This document shows, in pieces, positions 1-12,584 of a DNA stretch of 64,000 nt (position 1 is the first letter of the stretch; every line of letters begins with the position of its first letter). This DNA comes from Lates calcarifer (taxonomy: Eukaryota; Chordata; Actinopteri; Centropomidae). The stretch spans positions 23,679,493 through 23,743,492 of the forward strand of contig NC_066851.1 in assembly GCF_001640805.2 (NCBI RefSeq), in the 5' to 3' direction. The notes below the pieces were generated by a model. That model was not told where the DNA came from and did not search any database. It saw nothing but the letters and a program-made list of their open reading frames with translations. The translations under genes and the position numbers were made by a program.

Positions 1-119
1 CATTTTTCCTCACAAATTGTTTAAGAAGAGTGCGCAACGGAGAGCAGGAGAACGAGGGGAAGGAATAGAGAGAGATGGAGGGAGGGTGGAGGTAGAAGGG
101 GAAAAAAGCGAATCATTTT

Positions 120-430
120 GCTATGAAGTAGAAAGAGAGAGGGAGCGTCGCTCGGCTGCCTCAGAGATCGATTGCTTTGCGGAGCTCCTGACAGGTGTAA
201 TTGTAAGGGCGTCATCTGTTCTTGTTTGCACAAAATACATTTTTTTCTCTCTCTCTTTTCTCTTTTACTTTTTTTTTCCTCTGAAGCCGCGACTGTAGAG
301 ACGTGGTGCGCTGCGTCGCCGTCACCGTCGCCTAATCTTCCCGCCATCATCCCATTCTTGCGCTTGCCACCGGACAAATCCCCTGTTATTTGAACAGATG
401 GTCGGAAATCCATTCTGGTGATAAGTTGCC
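120..430. promoter_or_regulatory. candidate conserved non-coding element
   Basis: This is complex sequence between purine-rich and pyrimidine-rich tracts. It includes GAGATCGATTGCTTTGCGGA, CAGGTGTAATTGTAAGGGCG (an E-box CAGGTG next to TAATTG) and a CpG-rich part at 290-375. No coding frame carries a recognisable protein. Confidence 0.25.
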
Positions 431-540
431 TCTAGTTAGCATTTAGATTACCTGCAAAAATGGAACAATTTACTACTCTGCCTCCCAGCATAACTTCCTC
501 CTCCCCCTTTACCTCCCTCGCTTTCTTCACCAACACCCCC

Positions 541-612
541 CCTCCACGTCCACCTGCCACCTTTGGGTGCCCCCCCCCTCCACGTCCACCTGCCACCTTT
601 GGGTGCCCCCCC
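541..612. repeat. two-copy 36-bp tandem duplication in a C-rich tract
   Basis: The unit CCTCCACGTCCACCTGCCAC-CTTTGGGTG plus a poly-C run is repeated head to tail with period 36 (541-576 and 577-612). A third start CCCTCCAG follows. The period is a multiple of three, so the overlapping open frame reads a proline-rich 12-residue repeat. That frame is incidental. Confidence 0.7.
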
Positions 613-679
613 CCCTCCAGCTCCCTGTCATCTTTTGTAGTCGCTCTGACTCGTTTTGTAACAAATTACATCGAACTTT

Positions 680-1075
680 GACGAGTGTGTTAAAGAGTTA
701 GAGGAGAGAGGAGGGGTTCAGGAAGGAGGGAGGGCAGATGGAAGAAGGAAAGAAGGATCCAGGCGACAGGAAGAGACGAGGGGGGGGGTAAAAAGAGGAG
801 ATCTGTTTCTCTGGATAAACAAAGGTGAAGGCGAAAGGAGGAGGAAGAAGAGAAGAGAGGAGGTGAAGCAGGGGTGGGAGGTTTATTGTACAATAAACTT
901 TGTGTGTTAGAGGAGGGAGGGGTTAGGAAAGAAATAAAGGAAGGTGGGAGAGACTGGAAGATGGATACAGGTAAAAAAAAAAAAAAGGAAATGAAATGGG
1001 AGAGAAAGGGGTGATGAAACTTTCCTCTCCTCTCCTCTCCGCCTCCATTTCCCTTTTCTTTTCTTAATGTTTTTG
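680..1075. repeat. polypurine block (GA/GGA-rich), with a poly-A run and a reversal to CT
   Basis: The + strand is nearly all purine from about 685 to 1015 (AGAGGAGAGAGGAGGGG style words). It includes G9 at 780-788 and A13 near 974-986, then flips to TCCTCTCC at 1022. Open frames across it are repeat artefacts. Confidence 0.7.
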
Positions 1076-1458
1076 TGTTTCCTCTGCATCTTCCCTCTTT
1101 CTCCTTTTCCGATCTCCGGTTCCTTCTCTGTCGTCAGGGATCTTTTACAGGATGTGTTACTGACATATTTGTCAGATCCAGGTGTTTGCTCAATATGACA
1201 GATAGCTGTGTGTTCTTCTGCATAACGGCATGTCTCTTCCCCTTGTGTGTGTGTGTGTGTGCTCCCTCCCCACTCTGTCTTCTTCTTCTTCTTCTCTGGT
1301 ATAAATTATGTGTCACTCGTCTCCCAGAGCTGTGATGAGCGTCTGATTTGCATAATCCAGTTAGCGGAGTCAAATGGCGCTGTCTGCTAGCAGATTTGGC
1401 ATGCTAGCCCCAACGCTAGCTTCATTAGCATGGACCATTACAGCCTGGATTTAGCCTC

Positions 1459-1558
1459 ACACACACACACACACACACATCTGGCCCACTCACTGTGTAT
1501 TTGTGTGTGTATTTGCATATATCTGTGTATGTTGTGTACATTTATTATGGACAGTTTC

Positions 1559-1602
<44 letters not shown>

Positions 1603-1851
1603 GGATTTAACATGCTGGTACAACCACCTCCTGTATGGGTTACATCTGCCTCCTCTGCATGGTCCCAGTGGGTTGTGTCAGTGTGTGTGTGTGTGTGTTC
1701 TCCACATGGTTCAGTCCTCACACTCAGGTGTTTATCTACTGATTGAATTGGCTGAATGTGTTTTTCTGTAGGTTTTTCTCAGTGGACCAGTGTGTGTGTG
1801 TGTCTGTGTGTGTGTGTCTGTGTGTGTGTGTGTGTGTGTGTGTTTGTGAGT
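1459..1851. repeat. cluster of CA/TG microsatellites
   Basis: (CA)n lies at 1459-1479, (TG)n at 1566-1599, (TG)n at 1680-1699 and compound TG with TC interruptions at 1790-1843. The reading frames here encode Cys-Val or His-Thr runs and are not genes. Confidence 0.9.
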
Positions 1852-3260
1852 CTGTGCAGTGTAAAGTGTGAGCAGCTGAATTTTACCGATCACTGCTCCT
1901 ACAGAGTAAACTCATGATATTTCAGCTGCCCTGTGACTTTTCCTCTAGCACCACCGCCCGTTAGAACACATGGACATTCAGGTGGTTAGCACTGAGACAA
2001 CAACATATTCTCACCACTCTAAAATCCTCAGGTAACCCTAATCTACTTCTCCCACTCAAAATCTGAAGGATTTAATTGGAAAGTCACGGTTGGAGATGTC
2101 ACCTGCACACGTTTGCTCGTCCTCCATTACCTCCTTTCTTTATTCTGTGCACAGGGCTCGCTGGTCGTAGCACGTCCTTCCTCTGCCCAGCATTCAAAAC
2201 AGCTCCTCTGCTCACACCATATGGTTTGAGGTTCTTGTCAAGACAAAATAGGTTAAGCCGAAGGTAAGATGGTAATGTGGACAGTGTCGCTCATTACTGC
2301 TAAAAAAAGAACAAAAAACTACTTTAGAGTGGAGGAAAGAGACAAAGACAGAAACTTTTCCTCATCTGTCTACAAACATGCTCTTACTCTATGTTTGTCC
2401 TTGCTTACTTTTCTTTACTATTGCTACATAGCTAATGTTAGCACTGATGGCTGTTTACTCACCAAGAGCTTCAGTGGTTGTTACAGACGATGCTACAATG
2501 ACTGACTGACTATCACATGGCATTATGAGACAGGAGGTAACATTAGGATTCGTGCTGTTGGAGACAGCTCCTAGCGTGTACAGGAACAAAGTTTGATGCT
2601 GAACTTGCAACGTTTTTTCTAGACTGATAGGTAAACAGCTGTTAATGCTAACATTAGCTATGTATTGAAAAACTCGCACATAACACCTTTACTGCTCTTC
2701 ATTTTGTTGTAAAACGGTGTTTCTGTAAAGCTGACCTTTAACTGACAAACTGCTTCGCTTGATTGTTTTTGTTTTCCTTATAATAACTTCCCGTGTATTT
2801 GTTCCATTTGAAAGGACGCAGTATTTTCCATCTTACATACTACACAGAATAGGAGATTATTAAACTGAACTCTACTTTATCTGTACTTCAGCTCTCTCAG
2901 GCTGATTCTCAGTGACGAATCAGATCCACCGACACCTCGTAGCTGCAGTGTGTTTGCCGGCAGCTCTGCTCCCTGGACGGCCTGTTAAATTAAAAACCAT
3001 TAGAGACAGACAAGAGCAGGTCGTTATCGCTCTTTCATTCTGCCGTGTTTTCACTCTGTTTGCAGAAGTTGTGAAACTCCCTCTGAGACACAATGGAGAG
3101 AGGGAGTGAGAGAAACAGATGAAGAGGGAGAGAGACAGAATATGTATAAAAAAAAAGGAGGGGAGGGAGGATGGAGGAGAATGAAAGGGAAACTGGGTGA
3201 AATGTCTGAAACTGCAGCTGTGTGTTGGATAATGGGATGTTGAGGTGATGTGTGCTTGCT

Positions 3261-3262
<2 letters not shown>

Positions 3263-3310
<48 letters not shown>

Positions 3311-3390
3311 CCTGCCAAGTCTGGAAAAAGCTTCATCTCTGGCAGCACATGAGTTGAGTTCACCGACTCCTGTTCAAGTATGTGTTTGTT

Positions 3391-3443
<53 letters not shown>
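3263..3443. repeat. (CA)n and (TG)n pair facing each other
   Basis: (AC)n at 3263-3309 is followed about 90 bp later by (TG)n at 3398-3443 on the same strand. Together they could form a long imperfect hairpin with an 88-bp loop. Confidence 0.9.
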
Positions 3444-3446
<3 letters not shown>

Positions 3447-4139
3447 ATATCATTGCAGCATTGCTGAGACCTGTAATCCCAAAACTTGACAAATATGGCC
3501 CTAAAATGATGTAAACAGTGGATGAGACCAAATGTAATTTAGAAAAGCTCCATCAATTAAAAGGCACATGAGAAAAGCTCTAGTGTGTGTGTGATTGGAG
3601 TTTTGAGACTTTTTAGTTTTCTCACGTCGTGTCGTCTCAGCCTGTGAACCCGTGTGTGACCGTGAGGACAGACGCTGCGTGAAGCACACGACTCCTCCGC
3701 AGGCTTTTAATGAAAATCTAAAACAGGAGGTTTTCTCTGAGGATCGATACAGTTTCACGTTATTAACGCACTAATCTGCGCTCTCAGAGAGGCCTGATGA
3801 TAGTTCTCACCACCGTGACCAGCACCACCTACTGACCGTGCGTAGCATGGTTGCCATGGCGAGCCGTATGGGAAGCTGGTTGTCGGGGCGACTGTGGTGG
3901 CGAACGCATCACACAGCGGCGGGTCAGAGATCCATCATGGCTGCAGCAGGTTTCTTATGAAGAACGACAAGGGGGAGAAAAAACTGTAAAAAGCTTCTGG
4001 AAATGGACGACTGAGCCTGACCTCTGATGTCACCTGACCACTGCCACACACACACACACACAACCTCACAAACTAATTCACTTTATGAAACACACACACT
4101 TCCACAACACACACATAAACACACACTCTCTCTCACACA

Positions 4140-4416
4140 CCCTCCTCTACCTCCAAAGGCGGCCACGTGGCAGCTTTATCGTGCTTCCTGTTTCTCACCG
4201 CTGCCCCCACAATCCTTCAGTCTCCCACAACAGGAAATTAAAGGAGCGTGGCGCGGCGCCCCGAGCGCCTCGACTTTTTGATTTGTGCGAGCCACTATCG
4301 CTAATGAAAATCAGCGCGGCCGCTCCGGACAACGGTGGGCCCGCTGATAGAGGAGCGACTTGTTCACCACACAACAGCCCCGCGTCTCCCAACAAGTGAG
4401 CGCTGTAATCGCCCGG
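4140..4416. promoter_or_regulatory. candidate GC-rich conserved non-coding element
   Basis: Between a CA-rich stretch and a GGA array lies complex sequence with CpGs: AAGGAGCGTGGCGCGGCGCC, TTTTTGATTTGTGCGAGCCA, CTATCGCTAATGAAAATCAG and GCGGCCGCTCCGGACAACGG. TAATGAAAATC is AT-rich and homeobox-like. No protein frame is recognised. Confidence 0.3.
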
Positions 4417-4460
4417 CGGGGGGAGGAGGGGGAGGAGGAGGAGGAGGAGGAGGGGGAGAG
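4417..4460. repeat. (GGA)n trinucleotide tract
   Basis: This is a G-rich GGGGGGAGGAGGGGGAGGAG array running through GAGGAGGAGG to about 4460. It is able in principle to form quadruplex or triplex structures. Confidence 0.85.
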
Positions 4461-5079
4461 GTGGCGAGGGAGAGACAATGTGAGCGCACCATTCCCCTCT
4501 GATGGATGCAGCTCACACACAAACACTCAGGTGTAAATACAAGCTGAAGAATTTGATAAAGACGTCCACATTTTTCTGGCTGAGAAATTAAGAAGGTGTT
4601 GGAGCTCTGAGGGAGGAGGGCGAGCTGCGCTTCATCTTCCATTCTTCTTTTATTTCCTGTTTCTTTTCACTCTTCTTCCATTTTCAGGCCTCATTTCATC
4701 ATTTCTCCTCCTGCTAAGGTTTGAAGTTTTCTCTTTATTTGGAGACGATCACAGGACGAACTGATGCTGAGCCGACGTTAAGAAGAGGAGGAAGACTGGG
4801 TTTATATAGTATATAACACTATCACTGAGTTTCTGAATGGAGTTTTCATTTAATTTCAAAGTGATGCCATTTAACGATCCTTTAAACGTCTGTTCTCTCT
4901 CTCTCTGTTTCAAAGACTCTCATCCTCCTCTTCCATCTCTCTCACTGTCTCTTCACCTGTCTTCTTTTCTGTCTTTTTTTCTTTCCTCGTCTCCCTCTGT
5001 CCCTCTTGTCCTCTTTCCCTCCTATTATTTCTGCCAGTATTTAGTGTGTGTGCCGCATTCAGACAAGGTCATGGAGCAA

Positions 5080-5081
<2 letters not shown>

Positions 5082-5144
<63 letters not shown>

Positions 5145-5212
5145 CTGCCTCTCTGCCTCGTCTCATCCAGGCACTCAGCCAAGAGAGAACGTCTTGATCC
5201 TGCACTCAGGAC

Positions 5213-5255
<43 letters not shown>
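5082..5255. repeat. two long (TG)n tracts
   Basis: (TG)n at 5082-5143 (about 31 units) and at 5215-5255 are separated by 70 bp of unique sequence. A CATT/CACT tetranucleotide patch follows at 5380-5415. Confidence 0.9.
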
Positions 5256-5257
<2 letters not shown>

Positions 5258-5984
5258 CATTTGTTTGGTTGTAGAGAGAACAGTATAATATGTGTAATGC
5301 TCTAATGGCTGACAGAGAGAGGTACACTGACTTTCACTCTCCTGCTCAGAGGTTGTGTTGTTGTGTGTGGACTCGTTCATTCACTCATTCATTCACTCAC
5401 TCACTCACTCACTCAGTACTCCTTGTATATTAGTTACAGTGTAGTTATTCTACCTTTAAACGAAGCTTCACGTCACTGAAGTTACAGCCAACGTGGCAAA
5501 GGTGGTTTACTCAGTGATCATTAAACAATAAGCTGTGATCATTGCAGGTTTCCTCTGCCTACTCTCCACTATGCAAACTCAAGCTCATGTGTCTGTTTTC
5601 CCTTCTACTGCAGGATGTGTCTGTGTGTCGTGGTCACACTTTAGTTTTGTGTCAGAGCGCAGCAGAAAGATCTGCTGTGCTGGAGCTTCAGAGACGCTCA
5701 GGGAAAGTGCAGCTTGTGTGAACGCCGCTGCACCACTCGATCAGTCAGAGTGCAGATTTTATGCTAAGCTAGGCTAACTACATGCTAACTCTCACACTGC
5801 TGCTCCTTTGTTCAACTGTGGCTCTTACCCACAAACCCACACAAAACATTTCCTCTTTCTCCACAAACCTTCAGCTAACTTTCTGCCTCTCTCTCCTGCT
5901 TCCTGTCTATGGTGCTCGCCCCACATGGTGTTTCTCTTCTTCGCTCGCTCTCTCTCTCTCTCTTCCTTTAATTTGACCAGAATA

Positions 5985-6132
5985 TTTTGCTTTAATGCAT
6001 TTTTTTAAATAAAGTCAGCGTTAATATTCAAACTGCAGCTTATCAATGTTTCTCTCTTTGCCAAGCAGCCCATAAATATTAATGTCGATCGGCCACGCTT
6101 CCTCGATGCGCCGCCGCATCGCTGTCTTCCTG
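5985..6132. promoter_or_regulatory. candidate conserved non-coding element
   Basis: AT-rich then CpG-rich complex sequence: GCTTTAATGCATTTTTTTAA, AGTCAGCGTTAATATTCAAA, CCCATAAATATTAATGTCGA and TCGATGCGCCGCCGCATCGC. The last word contains the inverted repeat GATGCG/CGCATC. It sits directly before a TG cluster. Confidence 0.3.
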
Positions 6133-6136
6133 CATA

Positions 6137-6299
6137 GTTGTGTGTGTGTGTGTTGTGTGTGTGTGTGTGTGTGAGTGTGAGTGAAGGCTTCTCTGAGTGT
6201 ATGTGTGAGTCTGTATGTGTTTGTATATGTTGTCTGTGTGTGGTTGTGTGTGCAGACGATCTACAGTTTGTCCAAGATTATGTGTGTGTATCTTTATTT

Positions 6300-6330
<31 letters not shown>

Positions 6331-6409
6331 AGAAGCTAAATGCCCCTGCAGTAATTCTTTTCAGGAATAATTGCCCTGCATGTGGTTTATTTTCTGACGC
6401 TCACAGGCT

Positions 6410-6455
<46 letters not shown>
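6137..6455. repeat. TG and CA microsatellite cluster
   Basis: Interrupted (TG)n lies at 6137-6174 with further TG words to 6260, (TG)n at 6302-6330 and (CA)n at 6413-6455. Confidence 0.9.
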
Positions 6456-6460
<5 letters not shown>

Positions 6461-7276
6461 AAAGAAATAAATAGAAGTTCAGACAAACAAACACACACAC
6501 AGATCTACAGTATAATGCAGACACATGAACGTGCATCATCTCAGCCTTTAATCACCACCACAGCTGAGCTTTGTGAAACTCTCCAGACTCAACACATGTA
6601 TCTTTAAAGCACCGTTTAGACATTATTCAGGCCTTTGGCACAACACGACAACCTGCTGAAGTTGATATGATGAACGTCCAAAACTCACCTTTTTTAAAAA
6701 CTCCGCTGAGAGAAATGTTTGGCTCTGTAGCTCCTAGATTTGCCACACAGCTGGTAGCTAATCTGTGGTTGGCTAATGGACAGGTAGAGTTTAGTGGCTG
6801 CAGTAGCAGAAAACTGTTTTTCTCCTTCTTGTAAACTGCTCTTATTTGACTTATTGTTCATAGAAAAACATTTCCTTTTCTCCTTTTCTGTCTCTGCTAA
6901 CTTAATATTCCTTCCTCTGCTTTCTCCTTTGCTCTTATTGGTAGCTAAGCTTTCCTGTAGCCTGGCACCGTCACGCTAATTCACATGTACGAATGGGTCT
7001 GGAAGCTCTCACTTGATTTTCAGTTTCCAAGGCGTTACAGACCAAAACGCCAACGAAACATGAGAGTGACAGAAACATGTAACTCACCAAACAGTGTAAG
7101 TGCAGATGTTTGTTCTTGTAGAGAGAATGAACTGTTCAGATGTTCAGACACATCCACACCATCAGCAGCCATCTTGGTTGTGCTGCTTCAGCCTTCGTGT
7201 GATTGGGCCCAGCCTGTCTCAGGACAGATGGAGGTCTGTGTGAACGATGCTCACATCTACCAGATTTCTGTATCAC

Positions 7277-7569
7277 TCAAACAAACAAACAAACAAACAA
7301 ACAAACAAACAAACAATGGAGATAATGAAGTGCAGAGGAGAGAACGAGAGAATTAAAGACGTGGCCAGAGAACAAGTGAAAGACAGACATGAAGAAGAAG
7401 TGATGAGATGGAGAGAGGGGGAGGGGGGGAGAAGTGTAGAAGGTAGACAGTGATGTAGTGAGCTGTTGAATTCCTCTGAAAGCTGATGGGAATGCACACA
7501 CACACACACACACACACACACTTTGACATCTCATGGCTTGCAGCTGTCTCTCCACTCACATTTATACAT

Positions 7570-7608
<39 letters not shown>

Positions 7609-7729
7609 AACCCTGACACTGACAGTTCATGGCTGTGAGCTGTCTTGCTGGACACACACACACACACACACAGAGCTTCACTGAAACCCATACATATGAA
7701 TTAGCCGACTGTTTATGCTGTATATCCCT

Positions 7730-7770
<41 letters not shown>
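7277..7770. repeat. (CAAA)n then CA/TG microsatellite cluster
   Basis: A (CAAA)9-type array covers 7277-7315, and a purine-rich stretch with G-runs covers 7322-7440. (CA)n follows at 7496-7521, 7570-7604 and 7650-7671, then (TG)n at 7733-7770. The two middle CA tracts are followed by related words (TGACATCTCATGGCTTGCAG and TGACAGTTCATGGCTGTGAG), suggesting a diverged local tandem duplication. Confidence 0.85.
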
Positions 7771-7771
<1 letters not shown>

Positions 7772-8399
7772 GGAGAATATATACATGCCAGTCTGCACTC
7801 GGGTTTCAACTTGCGTGTGTGTGAAGGTGTGAATGTGAGTCAGCTGACAGTGTGTAGCCGCCATTTTTACCTGAAAATACCGAGTGAGAGAAGAGGCAGC
7901 GGGGAACAGCGTGGGAACAGTTCCTGTTAACTCTGAAGAATTTCTAATGCTGTTTAACTTGTAGTTTTTCACTCTGCACAGAGAAATGACACCACCTCAA
8001 CTGTTTTAGTTGCCAAACTCAAGCAGCTGAACTGACCTTTGCTTTAGCTGCTGAAATGAACCATCAGCTACACTAAACCAAACTACAAGATGAGAGAGCT
8101 GGATCTCCTCCACTGCATCAAATCGGTCTGATCTCACCGTGTTTATCTGCTAATGTAAAAACCAGCTGAAACAGAGCAACATCAGGATTATTAGTTATCA
8201 GCAACGCTAAACAATTTCCTTCAGAAAAAGATGTCTGTATAAGACGTTGTATTGTTACTGTTGGATTCAGGAAGGCGCTTCATAAACACCGCCTCTTTAT
8301 TTATTGGCAGCTGCTCCTCCGGTGCTGCTGTTTATGTCTGAGTTTCTGACTCCTGCTCTGCTGTAAATGACCTTGACAGTCATTGGTTTTAGGACTACA

Positions 8400-8800
8400 C
8401 GCTGTTTTTCTTTGAAACCGTATTAGTCCTTTATGTGTAATGAAATTCACACATATACTAAAGGCGTGATTAGCATATATATTGTATTGACACAGTGGCA
8501 ATATGTTCCCTCTCTTTCTTTATCTGTCTTTTTTCCTCCCTCCATACCTTTCTCTCTTTCATTCCCCCTTCATTCCTCCCTCCTCTGTGTTTGTGTTGCA
8601 CTTTGAAGTTGAAGCTCTGCTGTTTTCTGTAATTTTTATCTGCAGAACACGCGCTCGCCACATTGCTGCGATTATTTACAGTAAGTGGGAAAGAACACAT
8701 TGCCTCAGACGGCTGAATTTCTCTTTTCCCTCCGTTTCATTTTACATTTTCGCAGCTCAGCCGAGACTGTTATTTATGTTATTTACTGTTGGACAGTGAG
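8400..8800. promoter_or_regulatory. candidate conserved non-coding element with an embedded 35-bp exon-like unit
   Basis: Complex sequence between simple repeats includes GGCGTGATTAGCATATATAT and a block from 8590 to 8800. Within it, ATCTGCAG (ending 8645) and GTAAGT (8681) bracket 35 bp at 8646-8680 beginning AACACGCGCTCGCC. These are good splice signals, but 35 bp would shift frame, so coding use in npas3 is unlikely. No homology was identified. Conservation is inferred only from the non-repetitive composition. Confidence 0.25.
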
Positions 8801-9599
8801 GAGAAGATGCACCAAAGACAGAGGTCAGAGGTCAGGTTTTCTTTAGCACTGCTCTGTTTTCTGTCATATCTATCATACGTCTGGTTCTCTCTCTGTTGTC
8901 CCTCTCATCATCTCTCCATCGTCTCATCTGTTCCCTCATTTGCTCTCTTCCTTTAATGTTCAGGTAGCTTTATTTATTTATTTCATCTTTTAAAATAAAA
9001 CAATTCCAAACACATGTATTACACCAATAGACATATGAAAATATAAAAGATTTTAACAAACATTACAGATGAAGACACAGAGTATTTGTGGATACAACAC
9101 CAGAATGTGATCATATAGAATATTGCCATTTGGATTTCACTCCTGAGAAAACATCATGTTCATGTTTTTTTCTTTCTCTAATTAAATGAATAAAAAAATA
9201 AAAGGCTGATTAATTAGTGTGAAATGTAGACCTGTGTGTTGGAGAGACCTGACGAGATGAGAGACAAACAAATCTTTTATTTCAAATAGTTACTTCATAT
9301 TTTGGAAAACTCTGTGAAGCGTTTCACACATTTTGGTTTGTACCAACTCAGCAGAATGACTGCTCACATCTTTTACATTAGTTTATGGATTTTTTTCCTT
9401 TATTTGAAACTGAATAGAGCAGAATAGAATAAGTAGAGCCTGTTATATAAGTTTTGTCTGGTCTGGGGTTTAGCTTCAGAAACAGAACCAGAGGATGTCT
9501 CTCTCCCTCTCTCTCTCTTTCTTTCTTTTCTTTCCTTCATGGTGTCCATTAGCACTCCTCTGTCTCTTGCCAGCCATTCACATTTCCCATGGCGACAGA

Positions 9600-9600
<1 letters not shown>

Positions 9601-9631
<31 letters not shown>

Positions 9632-10268
9632 TGTGTTAAGTTTCCTTGGTTACTGAATGCCTTTTTCATTGACTGTCCGTTACCATGGAAGTGAAAGGAG
9701 GTGAGAGATGATGATTAGAGGAAAGAGGGGTAGAGAAGGAGATGTGGGAGATGATGAAAAAGAAGGGAAAACGGGAAGGGAAGGAGAGAGACAATGAAGA
9801 GGAGGAGAAAAGATGAAGAGGAGAGGAGGAGTGAGAGGATGGACTGTGATGAGAGGCTGATGGGAGGAAGAGAGAGAGAAGTGGGTAATTGGGCAAAAGG
9901 AGGAAGAGGGAGATGAAGGAGAGATGGAAGGAACAGGGAAGAAAGAGATGGAGAGAACAGAGGAGGAGATGTTACTGATCTTACTTCACTTTTTCTCCTT
10001 GACTCTCCTGTCATTCACAGACAACAGATTTAACTGATTGTGTAGCAAAATGTGTGGTTTTAAAACCACACACACACACACAGTCTCGATTGACATGCAT
10101 AAATCCAGCTGTTCTTTAATATAAATACCTGTATAACCTATGGAGGTGTTGGTACAGACGTGGCTCCTCTGTGTGAGCATCTCTCTGTACTGTCACTGTC
10201 TAATTACTGAGTCTAAGTGTCTTGGCTCTGATCCATGACATCAGTGTCTCTTTCTCTTTATGCCAGGA

Positions 10269-10315
<47 letters not shown>
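9601..10315. repeat. (CA)n, polypurine block, (CA)n
   Basis: (CA)n lies at 9601-9629. A roughly 280-bp polypurine block (9690-9970) is made of GAGGAG/GAAGGG words. (CA)n follows at 10068-10081 and a longer (CA)n at 10269-10315. The minus-strand open frames through the purine block are Ser/Leu/Pro artefacts. Confidence 0.85.
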
Positions 10316-10317
<2 letters not shown>

Positions 10318-11009
10318 AGTAATTATAATGCTGACACCTCCTTCAGAAGCATCAGAGAACAACAGCAGCTCTGCACTTTTGTTTCTTCCTACTCGTCTTT
10401 CTCTCATCCCTCCTTCGTTATGTTTCTGATATTAATTCAGTAAATAATAAAATGTTTCCTCATTTGGTCCAAATCAAGATTTAAGTTGGACGTAGGTGTG
10501 AATGGTTATTGGTCTTTATGTGTTGTTGTCAGACTGGAGACATTATTCATTTTTCCTTCATGTTGTTTTAACTGAGACAGAAAACTGAAGCTGAAACGAC
10601 AGAAAACTTTGATTATGAATTAATAGTTTCAGTTTTTTTGTTGTCATTGATGGTAAATTCAGTCTGTTTGGGGTCTGGACTGTTGATGAAATAATCGACT
10701 TGGGAGATTCACTCTTTTCTTTTCTCACAGTATAGACTAAAGAATGAATGAAACTTGTTACAGTCGGACATGTGAACTGTCCTGTGCACAGTTTGAATCA
10801 TGGGAAAGGCGGACTCCGCCACTAACTATATAGAGACTAGAGGCAATTACTGAATGCAAATACACTGGATGGATATTTCTGAAAACTGCCGTCCATAAAT
10901 AGAATCAAACATGGGTTTTGAAATAATGAAGATGTTTGGATTTAATTTCTATTTTTTGAAGCTTTGTTAAAGTGTCCTGCTGTATTTCCATTTAATGTTT
11001 TCTCTGTGT

Positions 11010-11460
11010 CCATGTGCTGTGCTCCTCCTCCTCCTCCTCTCTACGCTGCAAATCAGATATGACAGGAAATATTGTCCTTGTAATGGAGACTCAGGGCTCT
11101 CTGCCTCTGTGTCTCTGAGACTCACACACGCAGCTAAATACACCGATATACATCAACACAAAATGAAACGCGCCCTCGTACACACACCTGTACAAGGCTC
11201 CAACCGACTGGAATTATTTTCCTTTTGTTTCCTTTCCTCTCTTCCCGTCTTTTTGCTTGTACATCCGATCATTATCTCCGTTTGTTGCCGTCAGTGCTGC
11301 CCTGCCTCTCTGCCCAGTAAACTGCCTGCAGTCCAGGGGACAAAGCAGCTACATTATTATCTCTTCATGGGCCTGAGGTGTTTAATTAAAAAGTATTGTA
11401 CATTTCTATAATTGTTTTTATTTTATCTTATTAATTAGGTAAAGGGCTTTAAATCGAGCT
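11010..11460. promoter_or_regulatory. candidate conserved non-coding element, AT-rich 3' half
   Basis: Complex sequence includes GCAAATCAGATATGACAGGA, AATATTGTCCTTGTAATGGA (ACAAT/ATTGT Sox-like words) and GATCATTATCTCCGTTTGTT. A strongly AT-rich end reads GGTGTTTAATTAAAAAGTAT, TTCTATAATTGTTTTTATTT and CTTATTAATTAGGTAAAGGG with several TAATTA/TTAATTAA homeodomain cores. No codon-biased frame is seen. Confidence 0.35.
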
Positions 11461-12584
11461 TGTTGAACATCTGATAATCTGTCTGTCTTCCAGCAGTCGT
11501 TTCTGATTTAGAAACGTGGTGATGGTTTGGACTGTGGATCTGACATCGTCCACATTTACAGTTAGGGAGTTCTACAGCTGCAGCAGCTCTGCAAGCTTGT
11601 AATGCTCATTATGAAGAAAGGGAAATAGCAAAATGTGTAAAAGCAGGCTGCAGGTTGGTGTTTGGTGAGTGTGCCAGAGGAAGCGTTGTGATGTGAAACC
11701 TTTGTCAGGGTTCATTGATAACTAATGAAAGCAGGCTGTGTTGGGCTGTTCACAGAGCTAAATCAGATGAGGTTATAATTTGCTTTATATTTGCATTAAA
11801 AAACACCACTTCCCACAAGTCAAAGGCAGATGTGGGTCATCACACTGAAGCTAAATGAAAAGGTAAAACCTCATGGACATGTGAGACACACATTTCCACA
11901 CTAGTAGAAAACACCAGAGCTGTAGGTTTTTAAAGGTAAAACAAGAAACATGTTCAGGAAGACCAGCACCATGACCCGCTGTCATCACCATCCTCTGCTG
12001 CTGTGGTGAAAGAAACACAACCCTGAAATGCAGATAAATATATTTGACAGGAAAAGGATAAAAAAATTGAAGCTAATGATAACGTTGCCCAAAAAACTGC
12101 TAATAGTACAAAGACCAAAATGATTTTAACTGTAGAATTTCTTCCCAGTAAATCTCAGTGGAGACGATGAATGTTTTTATTCAGCGTCAGCTGCTTCATT
12201 TGACAGCAGTATTACAGTCTAACCTGACAGAAACAAAGGACATGTGCGCAGTTGTTTTCTAAAATTTCCATCTCTCTCCTGATCCCTCTGTGGATTTGTG
12301 TGCTTCTAAAACATCTCTATCGCACCAAAAATCACGGTTTAAAAAGTCGACTCGACAAAGCAAAGTCACCCCCCAACCCCCCCACCCCCCCCAAACCTCC
12401 CAAAATAACACACACTGTGACTTTCTTTGTGTCTTTTAACCACGTTTTAGTTTTGCCCTTCAACTGGGACTTCAATCTCACACTCAGATGTTGGCTTCCT
12501 CGATGTTTGCCCCCGAAACTTCAGTCCAAGATTTATTCCCTTTTCAACAAGTTGACGTCTGGATAGAGATGATGTTTTTCACTT

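Noticed and set aside
2920..3531. 203-codon minus-strand open frame
   Set aside because: It runs through (CA)n and (TG)n arrays and is full of His-Thr and Cys-Val runs. There is no domain, codon bias or splice context.
11940..11990. Possible REST/RE1 site around CCAGCACCATGACCCGCTG
   Set aside because: Only the left half matches the RE1 consensus. Several key right-half positions differ.
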